DNA of 37,445 nucleotides from CBFGRU01 sp965651255 (lineage in GTDB: Bacteria > Planctomycetota > Phycisphaerae > Phycisphaerales > SM1A02): contig CBFGRU010000003.1 of NCBI GenBank assembly GCA_965651255.1, positions 1 through 37,445 on the forward strand. The letters run 5' to 3'. Positions 7,916 through 15,854 of the stretch are shown in pieces (the stretch's first letter is position 1; each line of letters begins with the position of its first letter). The notes under the pieces were generated by a model, which had not been told where the DNA came from, did not search any database, and was given only the letters and a program-made list of their open reading frames with translations. The translations under genes and the position numbers were made by a program.

Positions 7916-8326
7916 GTGGCCGACAATGACCGTCAATTCCGGTTCAGCCGCCGCGCGCGGATACCACACGAGCGCAGATTTCGCTCGGTGTTCGACGCTC
8001 AGTGTTCACGCGGGGCAGGTCCGCTCGTGGTCTATACTCTGCCGAGCAGCGTCGGCGAGTCCCGCCTCGGACTGGTCGTTTCAAAGCGCGTTGGGAAAGC
8101 GGTCATACGAAATCGAATCAAGCGCATGCTGCGAGAAGCGTTCCGCCTTGATCGCGCAGACTTTCCCGCGCACTACGATGTCGTGGTCGTCGTGCGGGCA
8201 CACCGAAGTCGAACCCTTGAGCAGTATCGCACATGGCTGATCGACGCAATCAACCAGTTGCACCGCCGATGGGAACGCCGTCAACAGCAATCAAGCAGCG
8301 ACCCGGAATCATCGCACGAGGATTGA
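7916..8326 (+). CDS. rnpA: Ribonuclease P protein component
   Basis: The basic protein subunit that helps the RNase P RNA bind and cleave precursor tRNA 5' leaders. The 136 residues include the expected elements: FRFSRRARI and RFRSVF near the N terminus, RLGLVVSKRVGKAV (50-63) and the RNR motif followed by IKRMLREAFR (65-77). The C terminus is a hydrophilic tail. The start is a GTG two bases after the ClC stop; no nearby ATG preserves the N-terminal strand. Usually rpmH (L34) precedes rnpA, but here the neighbour is the ClC gene and rpmH is not in the window. The 3' end overlaps yidD. Confidence 0.92.
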   Translation: MADNDRQFRFSRRARIPHERRFRSVFDAQCSRGAGPLVVYTLPSSVGESRLGLVVSKRVGKAVIRNRIKRMLREAFRLDRADFPAHYDVVVVVRAHRSRTLEQYRTWLIDAINQLHRRWERRQQQSSSDPESSHED

Positions 8327-8535
8327 TCAGACTCGTACGAATCTATCAACGCGTCCTGGGGCCGATCCTTGGCGGACAATGCCGCTTTCACCCGACCTGC
8401 TCGGTGTATTCCATCGAAGCCCTTCGAACACACGGGGCTTGGCGCGGAACGTGCCTGACCCTGCATCGCGTGCTGCGCTGTCACCCTTGGGGAGGATCAG
8501 GGAACGACCCCGTTCCATCGGCTGACAAGTCGTAG
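8233..8535 (+). CDS. yidD: Membrane protein insertion efficiency factor YidD
   Basis: YidD is a small amphipathic membrane-associated protein that assists YidC/Sec-dependent membrane insertion. The family core is unmistakable: LIRLVRIYQRVLGPILGG, CRFHPTCSVYSIEAL (cysteines near residues 50 and 56), then LHRVLRCHPWGGSGNDPVP. From the ATG at 8233 it has 100 residues. An in-frame ATG at 8269 would give 88, closer to the family norm. Either start lies inside rnpA in another frame, so the genes overlap by 94 or 58 nt. The classical follower yidC is not next to it; an FAH-family enzyme gene comes instead. Confidence 0.92.
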   Translation: MADRRNQPVAPPMGTPSTAIKQRPGIIARGLIRLVRIYQRVLGPILGGQCRFHPTCSVYSIEALRTHGAWRGTCLTLHRVLRCHPWGGSGNDPVPSADKS

Positions 8536-8556
8536 CACTTCTGCTACAACCACCGC

Positions 8557-9222
8557 ATGACCACGCGCCTTCATTCGCCGGCCATTCTTTGTCTCGGTCG
8601 AAACTACGCAGACCATGCGCGAGAACTCGGCAACGTAGCACCGGATCGCCCGATGGTGTTTATGAAGAACCCGGCATCACTTATTGGTGATGGCGATCAC
8701 ATTATCATTCCGACAATCTGCGACGAACCCGAACCGCAAGTTGACTACGAGGGTGAGCTCGCGGTGATCATTGGTCGCGATGTTCGCGATGTTCATGAAC
8801 GTGATGCACTTGACTGTGTCAGCGGGTATGCAGTGGCAAACGATGTCAGTGCGCGCTGGTGGCAGAAGTACGGCTCAGGCGGTCAGTTTGTGCGCGGCAA
8901 GAGCTTTGACACATTCTGCCCGATCGGTCCGATCTGCCCGCGTGCAAAGGTCGCTGACCCGCAGGCGTTGCAGCTTGTTACTCGATTGAATGGCGAGGTC
9001 ATGCAGGAAGCTTCTACAGAACTGATGCTGCACACGGTTGCGGAGATTATTGCCGACCTCAGTCGCGGTATGACGCTGCTTAAAGGAACAATCCTCCTGA
9101 CCGGGACACCTGCCGGCGTTGGTGCAGCGCGAACTCCTCCGCGGTTCCTCCGCGCGGGTGATGTTGTCGAGGTGGAAATCGTCGGAGTCAGCCGCGTGAA
9201 GAACCCGGTTCGTCACGAGTGA
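8557..9222 (+). CDS. Fumarylacetoacetate hydrolase-family enzyme
   Basis: A 221-residue single-domain FAH-fold protein. Members hydrolyse or decarboxylate acylpyruvates and related 2-oxo acids such as fumarylpyruvate, acylpyruvate or oxaloacetate. Typical signs are LCLGRNYADHARELG (11-25), the metal-binding DYEGELAVIIG (Glu65 and Glu67), VANDVSARWWQ with Asp96, RGKSFDTFCPIGP, and GTPAGVG near the end. The acidic residues that bind Mg/Mn are all present, so it should be active, but the exact substrate is not deducible. It starts 21 nt after yidD, with a small GTAGCA-CTTC-TGCTAC hairpin at 8532-8547 in between, and converges with the 670-aa gene on the other strand. Confidence 0.88.
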   Translation: MTTRLHSPAILCLGRNYADHARELGNVAPDRPMVFMKNPASLIGDGDHIIIPTICDEPEPQVDYEGELAVIIGRDVRDVHERDALDCVSGYAVANDVSARWWQKYGSGGQFVRGKSFDTFCPIGPICPRAKVADPQALQLVTRLNGEVMQEASTELMLHTVAEIIADLSRGMTLLKGTILLTGTPAGVGAARTPPRFLRAGDVVEVEIVGVSRVKNPVRHE

Positions 9223-9246
9223 CTGCAGCTCGACCGAAGATGGCAT

Positions 9247-11259
9247 TCATCGCTGCTGAATGCGTGCACGCTCCGCATCCTGCTGCTGCTGTTGCTCCAT
9301 CCGCCGTGCCATTTCTGCGCGATACTGCTCGATTCCTGCCGGCTCGGGAAAGTATCGCCGCACATGCTCGACCGGTTCGAGCGTCTGGCCGTTCTCAAGA
9401 CGAATCGGTTGACCGAAATATTGGTGCCGCAGAATCTCCGGGGCAATCTGTGAGAAGATCATGTCGTAGGTCTTGATGCGCAGTTCCGGCGTTGCGTGCA
9501 CATGCCAGATCTGCAATCGCTCGGATAACGCCGCCTGCTGATCGATCATGACCCGGTAGAACGCGGTCGCTTCCGCCTCTTCAAGGTCGCCGATGATTCC
9601 GGCGATTCGCGCTTCGCCGAACTTGTTCACGAAGTTGTTGATGTTGTTCGTCTTGAAGAACGTGAGGACCTTGTCCGCGAAGCTCTTGGCGTGCTTATAG
9701 ACATCCTCATTTCCGCGGCCAAGTCCGGCGCGGATTCCGTAGTACAGCGCATTCTGCACATCCGTCGTCGCCACGTGTGGCTGCATGTCATACTCTTCAA
9801 ATGTCTTCTGCATCACAAACGTTTCAAGCGGCTGCGCGTACGCCGTGTTCGGAATCAGGCCTCCCCGCCCGTACAACGTGTCAAGTCGATCCATGACGGC
9901 CTGCGCGTTATCGAGATCGCCCAGGCGGTAGAGTTCGCGCACACTTGATTCGAGGAAGTGCCGGTGAAATGCAATGAAGTTATCCGGCCCCCACCCGTCA
10001 ACATTGCGGTGCTTGACATACAACTGCTCGAAATAGCGATCGATCACGCGAATCCACCGGGTGTCGGGCAGGCGACTCGGCATTTCATTGGCCATCGGGT
10101 CATACGAAATCAGGCCATATCTTGCCAGGTCCTGCATCGCCTGAGACTGCATTCGATCATTGTTGATGATCTTGAATGTCATGTCTTCATTGTGCGCACG
10201 CTTCTCGGCATTCAGACTGCCGACTCGCGCCCAGTACAGCGAATGGGCTGAAGCGTGGCGCCAATCGATCGGTCCCAGATCGCGCGTGAATTCATACATG
10301 TACTGCGCGCTCATGTTGTACTGCTCGCGCAACACTTTCTTCCGCGTGAAGGCGAGCAACTCTTTCCACGCATCAACGTACTGCGGGTCGGTCACCAGTC
10401 GATCAAGCGCAACGAAGAGCTTTGCATTCAGTTCACCCGTTTCCGCTTGCGCGGCCTGCCTCAGGCGCGATTCCATATTGTCAAGCTGAGCGAAGCTGGA
10501 TCGCTTGATGGTCTGATAGTTACTGTAAACCTTCAGAAACTCCAGATTCAGATCGAAGCGAAAGATCCGCTCTGTCGGCGCAAGATCGCTCGTCAGTTCA
10601 TTGACCAGCGCCTTCGCTTCGGGGCTGAGGAACTCAATTCGTTCCGGAGCATCAGCAACTACTTTGATCCACTCAATTCGCCGTTCATGGTCATGCGGGG
10701 GCGGGCCAAGCACCTCGTGCCACTCACGTGCAAACTCACGTTTGTAGTACAGGTGAGCATCATCCGAGACGCCTTCGATCTTGTGCGCAAACCAGAAGGC
10801 CAGGTCTTTGTAAAGCTCGATGTGATTCGGGTTGTAACGAAGCCCCTGGGTTCGAACGAGGTCAATCCCCTTCTTCACCCAACTCCATCGCTCTTCGCGG
10901 GTGTGCGTGGCGACGGAGATGTTGTACGCCATGTTGTGGCCGTGAAAACTCCACACCGGCGCAAACCGTGGCTGAAGCTTGGTAATGAGTTCCGCATCCG
11001 TCTGCGCCTGGTAGTACTGCCCCTGCTCTTTCATGAGCTGGATGCGCAGCCAGAGAATATCCACAATGATCCCGCGCAGCGCGCCGATGGTCGTTCCGAT
11101 CGCCACGATCGGCGGCGCACCTTCTTCGGGCTTCTCGGTGTAGCGAAGGCGTCGATCCTGCGTCTCCGCCATGATCGGCTTCAATACCGTTGATGTACCA
11201 ACCAACGATGCCAGTAACACGAGCGTTGCGATCAGTTGGACGGCAAAGTTGTTCATCAT
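9247..11259 (-). CDS. Membrane-anchored helical protein of unknown function, last gene of SPFH/ABC operon
   Basis: From the ATG at 11259 this is 670 residues. One hydrophobic N-terminal segment (about 4-24) should anchor it, with the bulk probably outside the cytoplasm. A conserved-looking block near residues 50-110 (ALRGIIVDILWLRIQLMKEQG, ITKLQPRFAPVWSFHGHNMAYN) resembles a TPR-type helical repeat, and further helix pairs continue to the C terminus, which is very Gln/Arg-rich. I recall similar proteins beside ABC-2 exporters in planctomycetes but cannot name a function. A GTG at 11277 is possible; I chose the ATG pair at 11259/11256 because AAAGG lies about ten bases upstream. It follows the permease gene by 25 nt, so it is probably a working partner of the exporter. 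Confidence 0.75.
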   Translation of the reverse strand: MMNNFAVQLIATLVLLASLVGTSTVLKPIMAETQDRRLRYTEKPEEGAPPIVAIGTTIGALRGIIVDILWLRIQLMKEQGQYYQAQTDAELITKLQPRFAPVWSFHGHNMAYNISVATHTREERWSWVKKGIDLVRTQGLRYNPNHIELYKDLAFWFAHKIEGVSDDAHLYYKREFAREWHEVLGPPPHDHERRIEWIKVVADAPERIEFLSPEAKALVNELTSDLAPTERIFRFDLNLEFLKVYSNYQTIKRSSFAQLDNMESRLRQAAQAETGELNAKLFVALDRLVTDPQYVDAWKELLAFTRKKVLREQYNMSAQYMYEFTRDLGPIDWRHASAHSLYWARVGSLNAEKRAHNEDMTFKIINNDRMQSQAMQDLARYGLISYDPMANEMPSRLPDTRWIRVIDRYFEQLYVKHRNVDGWGPDNFIAFHRHFLESSVRELYRLGDLDNAQAVMDRLDTLYGRGGLIPNTAYAQPLETFVMQKTFEEYDMQPHVATTDVQNALYYGIRAGLGRGNEDVYKHAKSFADKVLTFFKTNNINNFVNKFGEARIAGIIGDLEEAEATAFYRVMIDQQAALSERLQIWHVHATPELRIKTYDMIFSQIAPEILRHQYFGQPIRLENGQTLEPVEHVRRYFPEPAGIEQYRAEMARRMEQQQQQDAERARIQQR

Positions 11260-11284
11260 GAGCAGGTGCCTTTCCACATCTGAT

Positions 11285-13099
11285 TCAGCCCTGGCCGCTG
11301 TAGGTCGCCAGCTCTCGATCGCGGAAGAAGAAGTATCCCAAACCGAGCGAGAGACCGGTCCAGATAATCCCCATCAGACCCACACCCTTCAGTACGGTGA
11401 GCCACGGAATGAGTTCGCCGCGAACCAGACTCTTGGTCGGTGCATAGTCGCCGAACGTCCCGAGCAGTGTGACAAGCATTCCCGCGACGAACTTGACGAT
11501 GTGCAAATCCACCCGCAGGTCATTGCGAATGACAAACTCGTTCAGCGAAAGGGCAAGGAACGGCGAGATTGCCGCCGCAAGAAACACCGTAAAGCTGAAG
11601 AGCGTTGCCACCGGGAAGCTCAGCACCGTCGCGGTGGCAATTCCCAGCATGGCAAGAAACGCGAGCTTGGTCCAGATGACCACCATGCCCCGCACGAAGT
11701 TGCTCTGGAATGACCCGACGGTGTAGTAGACTTCAACTCCATCGGGGTCGAAGAAGATCGGACCGCGACCGGGCTCGATCACGCCATCCCGCATCCGTCC
11801 GTTGAAGATGACGATCTGGAAGGTTCCATCCTCCTCCACCAGGTCAGGGCGCACCGTCAACGAATTGCGCATCGTCGGCACATACTCCTGCCCGAACGGT
11901 GGAATCTGCTGTGCCGCGGGAAACGTTCGCGAGTGCGGGAAGAAAAATGTCGCCCAATGCGTCGAGTGCGTGTCGTTGTCCAGGATGTGGAACTGATAGC
12001 GCAGTTCGAGGTTCTGCTGGCTGCCGATCGCGTGATTCAGATTCTTGAACGTATACACACGCTCTTCACCCGGCGGGATCTGCCGCTGTTCATTCAGGTA
12101 CTCTTCCTGAATCCGGCGCATCAGCAGGCGCTTCTCAATGAATTCATCGCGAAGACCGGCATCGATTGCTTCCTTGAGCGTGCGATCGCTCTCGATCATC
12201 TGCTCAGCCCGCAAACGCACATCGTCAATCGGAAGCCGATCAAACTCCGGCTGTGCAATGACGCGCGCGGTGAGAATCGTGTCGCGAATATAAACGCGAT
12301 CGACATCGCTGGTCGGCAGGTCTTCCATGTAGTCAATCACACCGAAGATCGACACCCCACAGACCGCGATGAGCACGAGATTGATGCCGACAATACCGAT
12401 CCACTTGCCGATCAGGTAGTTGATTCGACTGACCGGTTTGGTCATGAGTTGCCAGATCTGTCGGTCGCGAATCTCGAACGAAACGGTTGCGCATGCGAGG
12501 AAGATCGTCATGCAGGCAGCAAGGGAAAACGTCAGCCCCACACTCCACGAGATGAACGTTTGAATTCGATAACGAAGCTCCTGCTCCTGGCTGGCAAAGA
12601 CCGGGATCAACGGCAAGGCGACCAGCAGAACGATGATAAAGAACGCGCTGATGCGGAGGCGCATCGCTTCCTTCACCACGGTGTGCGCAATAGCCAGTGG
12701 CTGCGCCGGGTACCGCAACACCAGCAGTAGCACCTGCGTCAGCAGAAGAAACGTGACGGTCAGAACTCCGATGCCAAGGGTCGCCGCAGCGGCCGGCAAG
12801 CCGAAGATCATCCCGACGATGACCGCAGCCATCGCGGACAGTACGATCGTGAGAAAGACCGGTACGAAGAGTCCCATCCAGATGACGATGCTCGCCCAGA
12901 TCGCTCCGACGCTCGCCCAGATCCACGGACGGGCCGAGTCAGCACCGACGAAGGTCATTGCCCATTCAGGCGTCTGGGCCACCAGGAACGCAGCTCCGCC
13001 GAAGGAGAGGACCATCATCAGCGCCGTCAGCAGACCGCGCACCCAGGTCTTCTCCTGAGCGACATCAAGTCGCCGATACCAGTCAATGATGCGGTTCAT
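11285..13099 (-). CDS. ABC-2-type permease with large extracytoplasmic insert
   Basis: A 604-residue polytopic protein. About six hydrophobic helices fill the first 256 residues, and more helices lie after ~475. The ABC-2 exporter signature is present near 209-233: EIRDRQIWQLMTKPVSRINYLIGK, contacting the ATPase on the cytoplasmic face. Between ~258 and ~465 lies a hydrophilic insert of ~200 residues with helical and beta-like parts. Because it follows the helix after the cytoplasmic signature, it should face the periplasm. The gene starts 8 nt after the ATPase stop (GTG 13102 is an alternative to ATG 13099), so the two form one transporter. The direction is presumably export; the substrate is unknown. 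Confidence 0.85.
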   Translation of the reverse strand: MNRIIDWYRRLDVAQEKTWVRGLLTALMMVLSFGGAAFLVAQTPEWAMTFVGADSARPWIWASVGAIWASIVIWMGLFVPVFLTIVLSAMAAVIVGMIFGLPAAAATLGIGVLTVTFLLLTQVLLLVLRYPAQPLAIAHTVVKEAMRLRISAFFIIVLLVALPLIPVFASQEQELRYRIQTFISWSVGLTFSLAACMTIFLACATVSFEIRDRQIWQLMTKPVSRINYLIGKWIGIVGINLVLIAVCGVSIFGVIDYMEDLPTSDVDRVYIRDTILTARVIAQPEFDRLPIDDVRLRAEQMIESDRTLKEAIDAGLRDEFIEKRLLMRRIQEEYLNEQRQIPPGEERVYTFKNLNHAIGSQQNLELRYQFHILDNDTHSTHWATFFFPHSRTFPAAQQIPPFGQEYVPTMRNSLTVRPDLVEEDGTFQIVIFNGRMRDGVIEPGRGPIFFDPDGVEVYYTVGSFQSNFVRGMVVIWTKLAFLAMLGIATATVLSFPVATLFSFTVFLAAAISPFLALSLNEFVIRNDLRVDLHIVKFVAGMLVTLLGTFGDYAPTKSLVRGELIPWLTVLKGVGLMGIIWTGLSLGLGYFFFRDRELATYSGQG

Positions 13100-13107
13100 C
13101 ACGGCGA

Positions 13108-14325
13108 TCAGTTCCCATCCCGTTTGGCGTCATCGTCATTACCGCTCCCAAGCAGCGAATCGATCACCGAATCGTCCACTTCACGGGGCTTTTCGGGTGC
13201 AGCGCCTTTCTCGATGACCTTGGGCGCGGGCTTTTCAGTCTCGTCGGCACTGCGCAACAAATCTTCGAGCACCGCGTCTTTCTTCCGTGACTCCGCCTCA
13301 CGCTTCCGCGCGGCTTCATCGCGCTCAACCGCACGCTTCTGCTGTGTCTCCGCTTCGCCTGCGACGAGCGTGTCGATAAGCCCTTCACCTTCAGCCAGTC
13401 GGAGGAATTCTGCCGTCTGTCCACCGGAGACCGCACCGGACGTTGCGACCTGTTCCTGGCGCGCGCGTTCGACGATTTCGAGGAAGAGCTGCTCCAATCG
13501 CTGCCTCGGAACGGATACTTTCTCGATACCCACCCCCTCAACCTCGCGCAGAATCTCTTCAATCCGCGAAATCGTCTCGGGCTTCAGCCGGGGCGTCTCG
13601 ATAACGGTGTGATCCGTGTCGCTGAGCAACTCGCCCGTTGTTCCCTGCGCACGAATTCTTCCGCCGTAGAGCATCACCATGCGGTCGCACACATCCTCAA
13701 CATCCGCGAGAAGGTGTGAACTCAGCAGAATGGTCTTCCCTCGCCGCCGCAATTCAATGATGAGATCCTTGACCTGTTTCGTGCCGATCGGGTCGAGTCC
13801 TGATGTCGGCTCATCGAGAATCAGGAAGTCTGGATCGTTGATCAATGCCTGGGCGATACCGATCCGGCGCTGCATCCCCTTGGAGAACTCACCAACCGGG
13901 CGATTGTGCGCCTGTCCGAGACCAACCATCTCAAGAAGCTGATCAATGCGTCGCACGCGCGTCCGCCGATCAATGCTGAACAGCTTGCCATAGTAATCCA
14001 GCGTCTCACGCGGATTCAGAAACCGGTAAAGGTAAGATTCCTCCGGCAGAAAGCCGATGCGTTTCTTGATGGACACATCATTTGGCGCCTTTCCGAACAC
14101 GGTCAGTTTGCCGCGCGTCACGTGCAGCAAGCCGAGGATCATCTTGATCGTGGTTGACTTTCCGGAACCGTTGGGTCCGAGAAGGCCGAAGATCTCGTTG
14201 GCATAAATCTCGAAGTCAATGCCGTCCACAGCGCGTGCTTTGTCGCGCAGCCAGAAGTCCTTGAAGACCTTCGTGAGCCCGACGGCCTGCACGATGACGG
14301 GGCGATTGTTGTTGTCTTGCACCAT
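13108..14325 (-). CDS. ABC transporter ATP-binding protein with long charged C-terminal tail
   Basis: This 405-residue protein begins with a canonical ABC-2 exporter nucleotide-binding domain (1-~235): Walker A GPNGSGKST (50-58), Q-loop region GFLPEE (91-96, with Glu where Gln is usual), signature FSKGMQRR (147-154), Walker B LILDEPTSGLD (168-178) and switch His204. A helical linker region follows, then ~95 residues very rich in Lys, Arg, Glu and Ala, predicted coiled-coil or disordered (about 310-405) and ending in an acidic patch. Such a tail is not part of the catalytic unit and could dock a partner such as the SPFH proteins encoded just upstream. A GTG at 14343 is an alternative start; the ATG at 14325 has AAGG upstream. 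Confidence 0.92.
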   Translation of the reverse strand: MVQDNNNRPVIVQAVGLTKVFKDFWLRDKARAVDGIDFEIYANEIFGLLGPNGSGKSTTIKMILGLLHVTRGKLTVFGKAPNDVSIKKRIGFLPEESYLYRFLNPRETLDYYGKLFSIDRRTRVRRIDQLLEMVGLGQAHNRPVGEFSKGMQRRIGIAQALINDPDFLILDEPTSGLDPIGTKQVKDLIIELRRRGKTILLSSHLLADVEDVCDRMVMLYGGRIRAQGTTGELLSDTDHTVIETPRLKPETISRIEEILREVEGVGIEKVSVPRQRLEQLFLEIVERARQEQVATSGAVSGGQTAEFLRLAEGEGLIDTLVAGEAETQQKRAVERDEAARKREAESRKKDAVLEDLLRSADETEKPAPKVIEKGAAPEKPREVDDSVIDSLLGSGNDDDAKRDGN

Positions 14326-14370
14326 GAACGATTCTGCCTTCACTTCAGAGTTCTGACCGTGCGTTGCGAA

Positions 14371-15852
14371 TCAGTTTGAATCACGCCCGATGACATCGCC
14401 ATCGTCAGAGATACGCAACTGATGCGTCTGCTCATCAAATCCGTGCAGGAACAGACGATCTCCAACACCGGCTTCCTGCGCCGCGCGCTGCTGGGCAAGT
14501 TCCTGCCGACGCTTGCGCCGCTCAATCATGACTTCCTGCAAACTCACCACTCGCAGCAGGTAACTCTTCGCATCGGTCGGCACAATGAACTGTTCAACAT
14601 CCGGATTCGAGAGCACACGCCGGTAGGAATCGGCAACCAGTTTCTGAACGACCAGTGAGGGGTTGTTTCGATACGTTGGGAGAAGCCCCTTGAATCGCTC
14701 AACATCGGTCCGCAATCGCGATTCAATCTGCGTTCGATACGAACGGGCTGCGTTGATGGACTTCGCCACATCGCCCGCGACCTGCTCGTTGACGAGGAAC
14801 GCATCAACCCTCGCGAGCGCGGCCTGCATCTCGCTTGACCGTGATGGATCAATGTTTGCGGCCTCGACGGAAGCTTCGTACTCGGCAATCAGTCTCAGTA
14901 ACTCACGCGAGCCCGGACCTGCAGTTCGATTCAACTCAGTATCACGCCGCTGAACACCCTGACTTCGCCGCGTACTTGCCTCGTTGATTGCATTCTGCAG
15001 ATCGTTGAAGGTTCGGACCACAAAGAACGGCGGCTTCACATCCGTTGCCTGAACGCTACGAAGCTGAATCCCGCTGTCAATCTCTGTCAGGAGCGACTGC
15101 GCCTGTCGGGCGATCTCACCGCCCAGAATCTCCTGCTCACTAAGCATTCGATCGACTGTGCTCTCCGCCGCCACCAGCACCGCTGCGCGTTGAATGGCCA
15201 GCCGTACGAAACGCGCTGCCTGTTCAATGCGCATAGCCGTCAGGAATTGAACCGGATCAATGATTTCGTACGTTACCGTCAACTGCAGGTGCGCAATGCC
15301 ATCATCCGAGGTCAAAACCGAACCATCGAGGCCCGGCATGAGGCGATTCGGTGTATTGGTTGATTCGATCGCCACCTGAGTGGTCGTTCCCGGAGGGATG
15401 TTGGGGAAGAACTCATTGTTAAGCTGAATCGTCTGCGACTGATTGAAGAGAATGAACTCTCCCGCCGGATAGGGCAACAGACTCAGGTGAATACCAGGAT
15501 CAAGCGCGGCCTGCCCGGTCTCATCCACCACGATTTCACCGAACTTGATGCGCACACCGGCTTGCGATTCCTCGACGGTCTGAAAACCAGAAAGGAGAAA
15601 CAGGCCGAACAGCACAATCATGATGATCGTGAGGATGCGATAGCTCAGCCGAAGCGCGTCAGCCAGCGACTGGTTCGCCGGGTCCATCGCTTCACGAAGG
15701 GCTGCCTCCGATCCCACGCCAGAACTGACGATGAACTCGGCACTGGCTGCTCGACGTGGCGCCTCTTCGACCTCTAACGGGTCTTCTTCGACCGGCACAT
15801 CGCCGTTCGGGTCGAATGAGTCAGGAAGTTTGGGGTCATTCTGTTCAGGCAT
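14371..15852 (-). CDS. SPFH-domain membrane protein, HflK-like
   Basis: The 493 residues start with an acidic, Pro-rich cytoplasmic segment (1-70), then one transmembrane helix (71-89) and an SPFH (band 7) domain beginning at TVEESQAGVRIKFGEIV. Further SPFH strands (LTVTYEIIDPVQFL) and a long helical, heptad-rich stretch (about 285-460) follow, ending in an acidic tail. This layout fits HflK, which with HflC forms large cages around FtsH in other bacteria. Here ftsH is not near; instead the ABC ATPase follows 45 nt downstream. The gene begins 2 nt after the HflC-like stop, so the pair are surely co-translated. I leave the symbol empty because a third SPFH protein and the exporter make a dedicated role as likely as FtsH control. 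Confidence 0.85.
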   Translation of the reverse strand: MPEQNDPKLPDSFDPNGDVPVEEDPLEVEEAPRRAASAEFIVSSGVGSEAALREAMDPANQSLADALRLSYRILTIIMIVLFGLFLLSGFQTVEESQAGVRIKFGEIVVDETGQAALDPGIHLSLLPYPAGEFILFNQSQTIQLNNEFFPNIPPGTTTQVAIESTNTPNRLMPGLDGSVLTSDDGIAHLQLTVTYEIIDPVQFLTAMRIEQAARFVRLAIQRAAVLVAAESTVDRMLSEQEILGGEIARQAQSLLTEIDSGIQLRSVQATDVKPPFFVVRTFNDLQNAINEASTRRSQGVQRRDTELNRTAGPGSRELLRLIAEYEASVEAANIDPSRSSEMQAALARVDAFLVNEQVAGDVAKSINAARSYRTQIESRLRTDVERFKGLLPTYRNNPSLVVQKLVADSYRRVLSNPDVEQFIVPTDAKSYLLRVVSLQEVMIERRKRRQELAQQRAAQEAGVGDRLFLHGFDEQTHQLRISDDGDVIGRDSN

Positions 15853-15854
15853 GT

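Noticed and set aside
8532..8547. GTAGCA-CTTC-TGCTAC hairpin after yidD as a terminator
   Set aside because: Only six base pairs, no T run, and the FAH gene starts ten bases later.
10255..11193. 312-residue plus-strand frame inside the 670-aa gene
   Set aside because: The minus-strand frame is longer, has membrane-anchor and operon context; the plus frame has no upstream ribosome binding site or recognisable motif.
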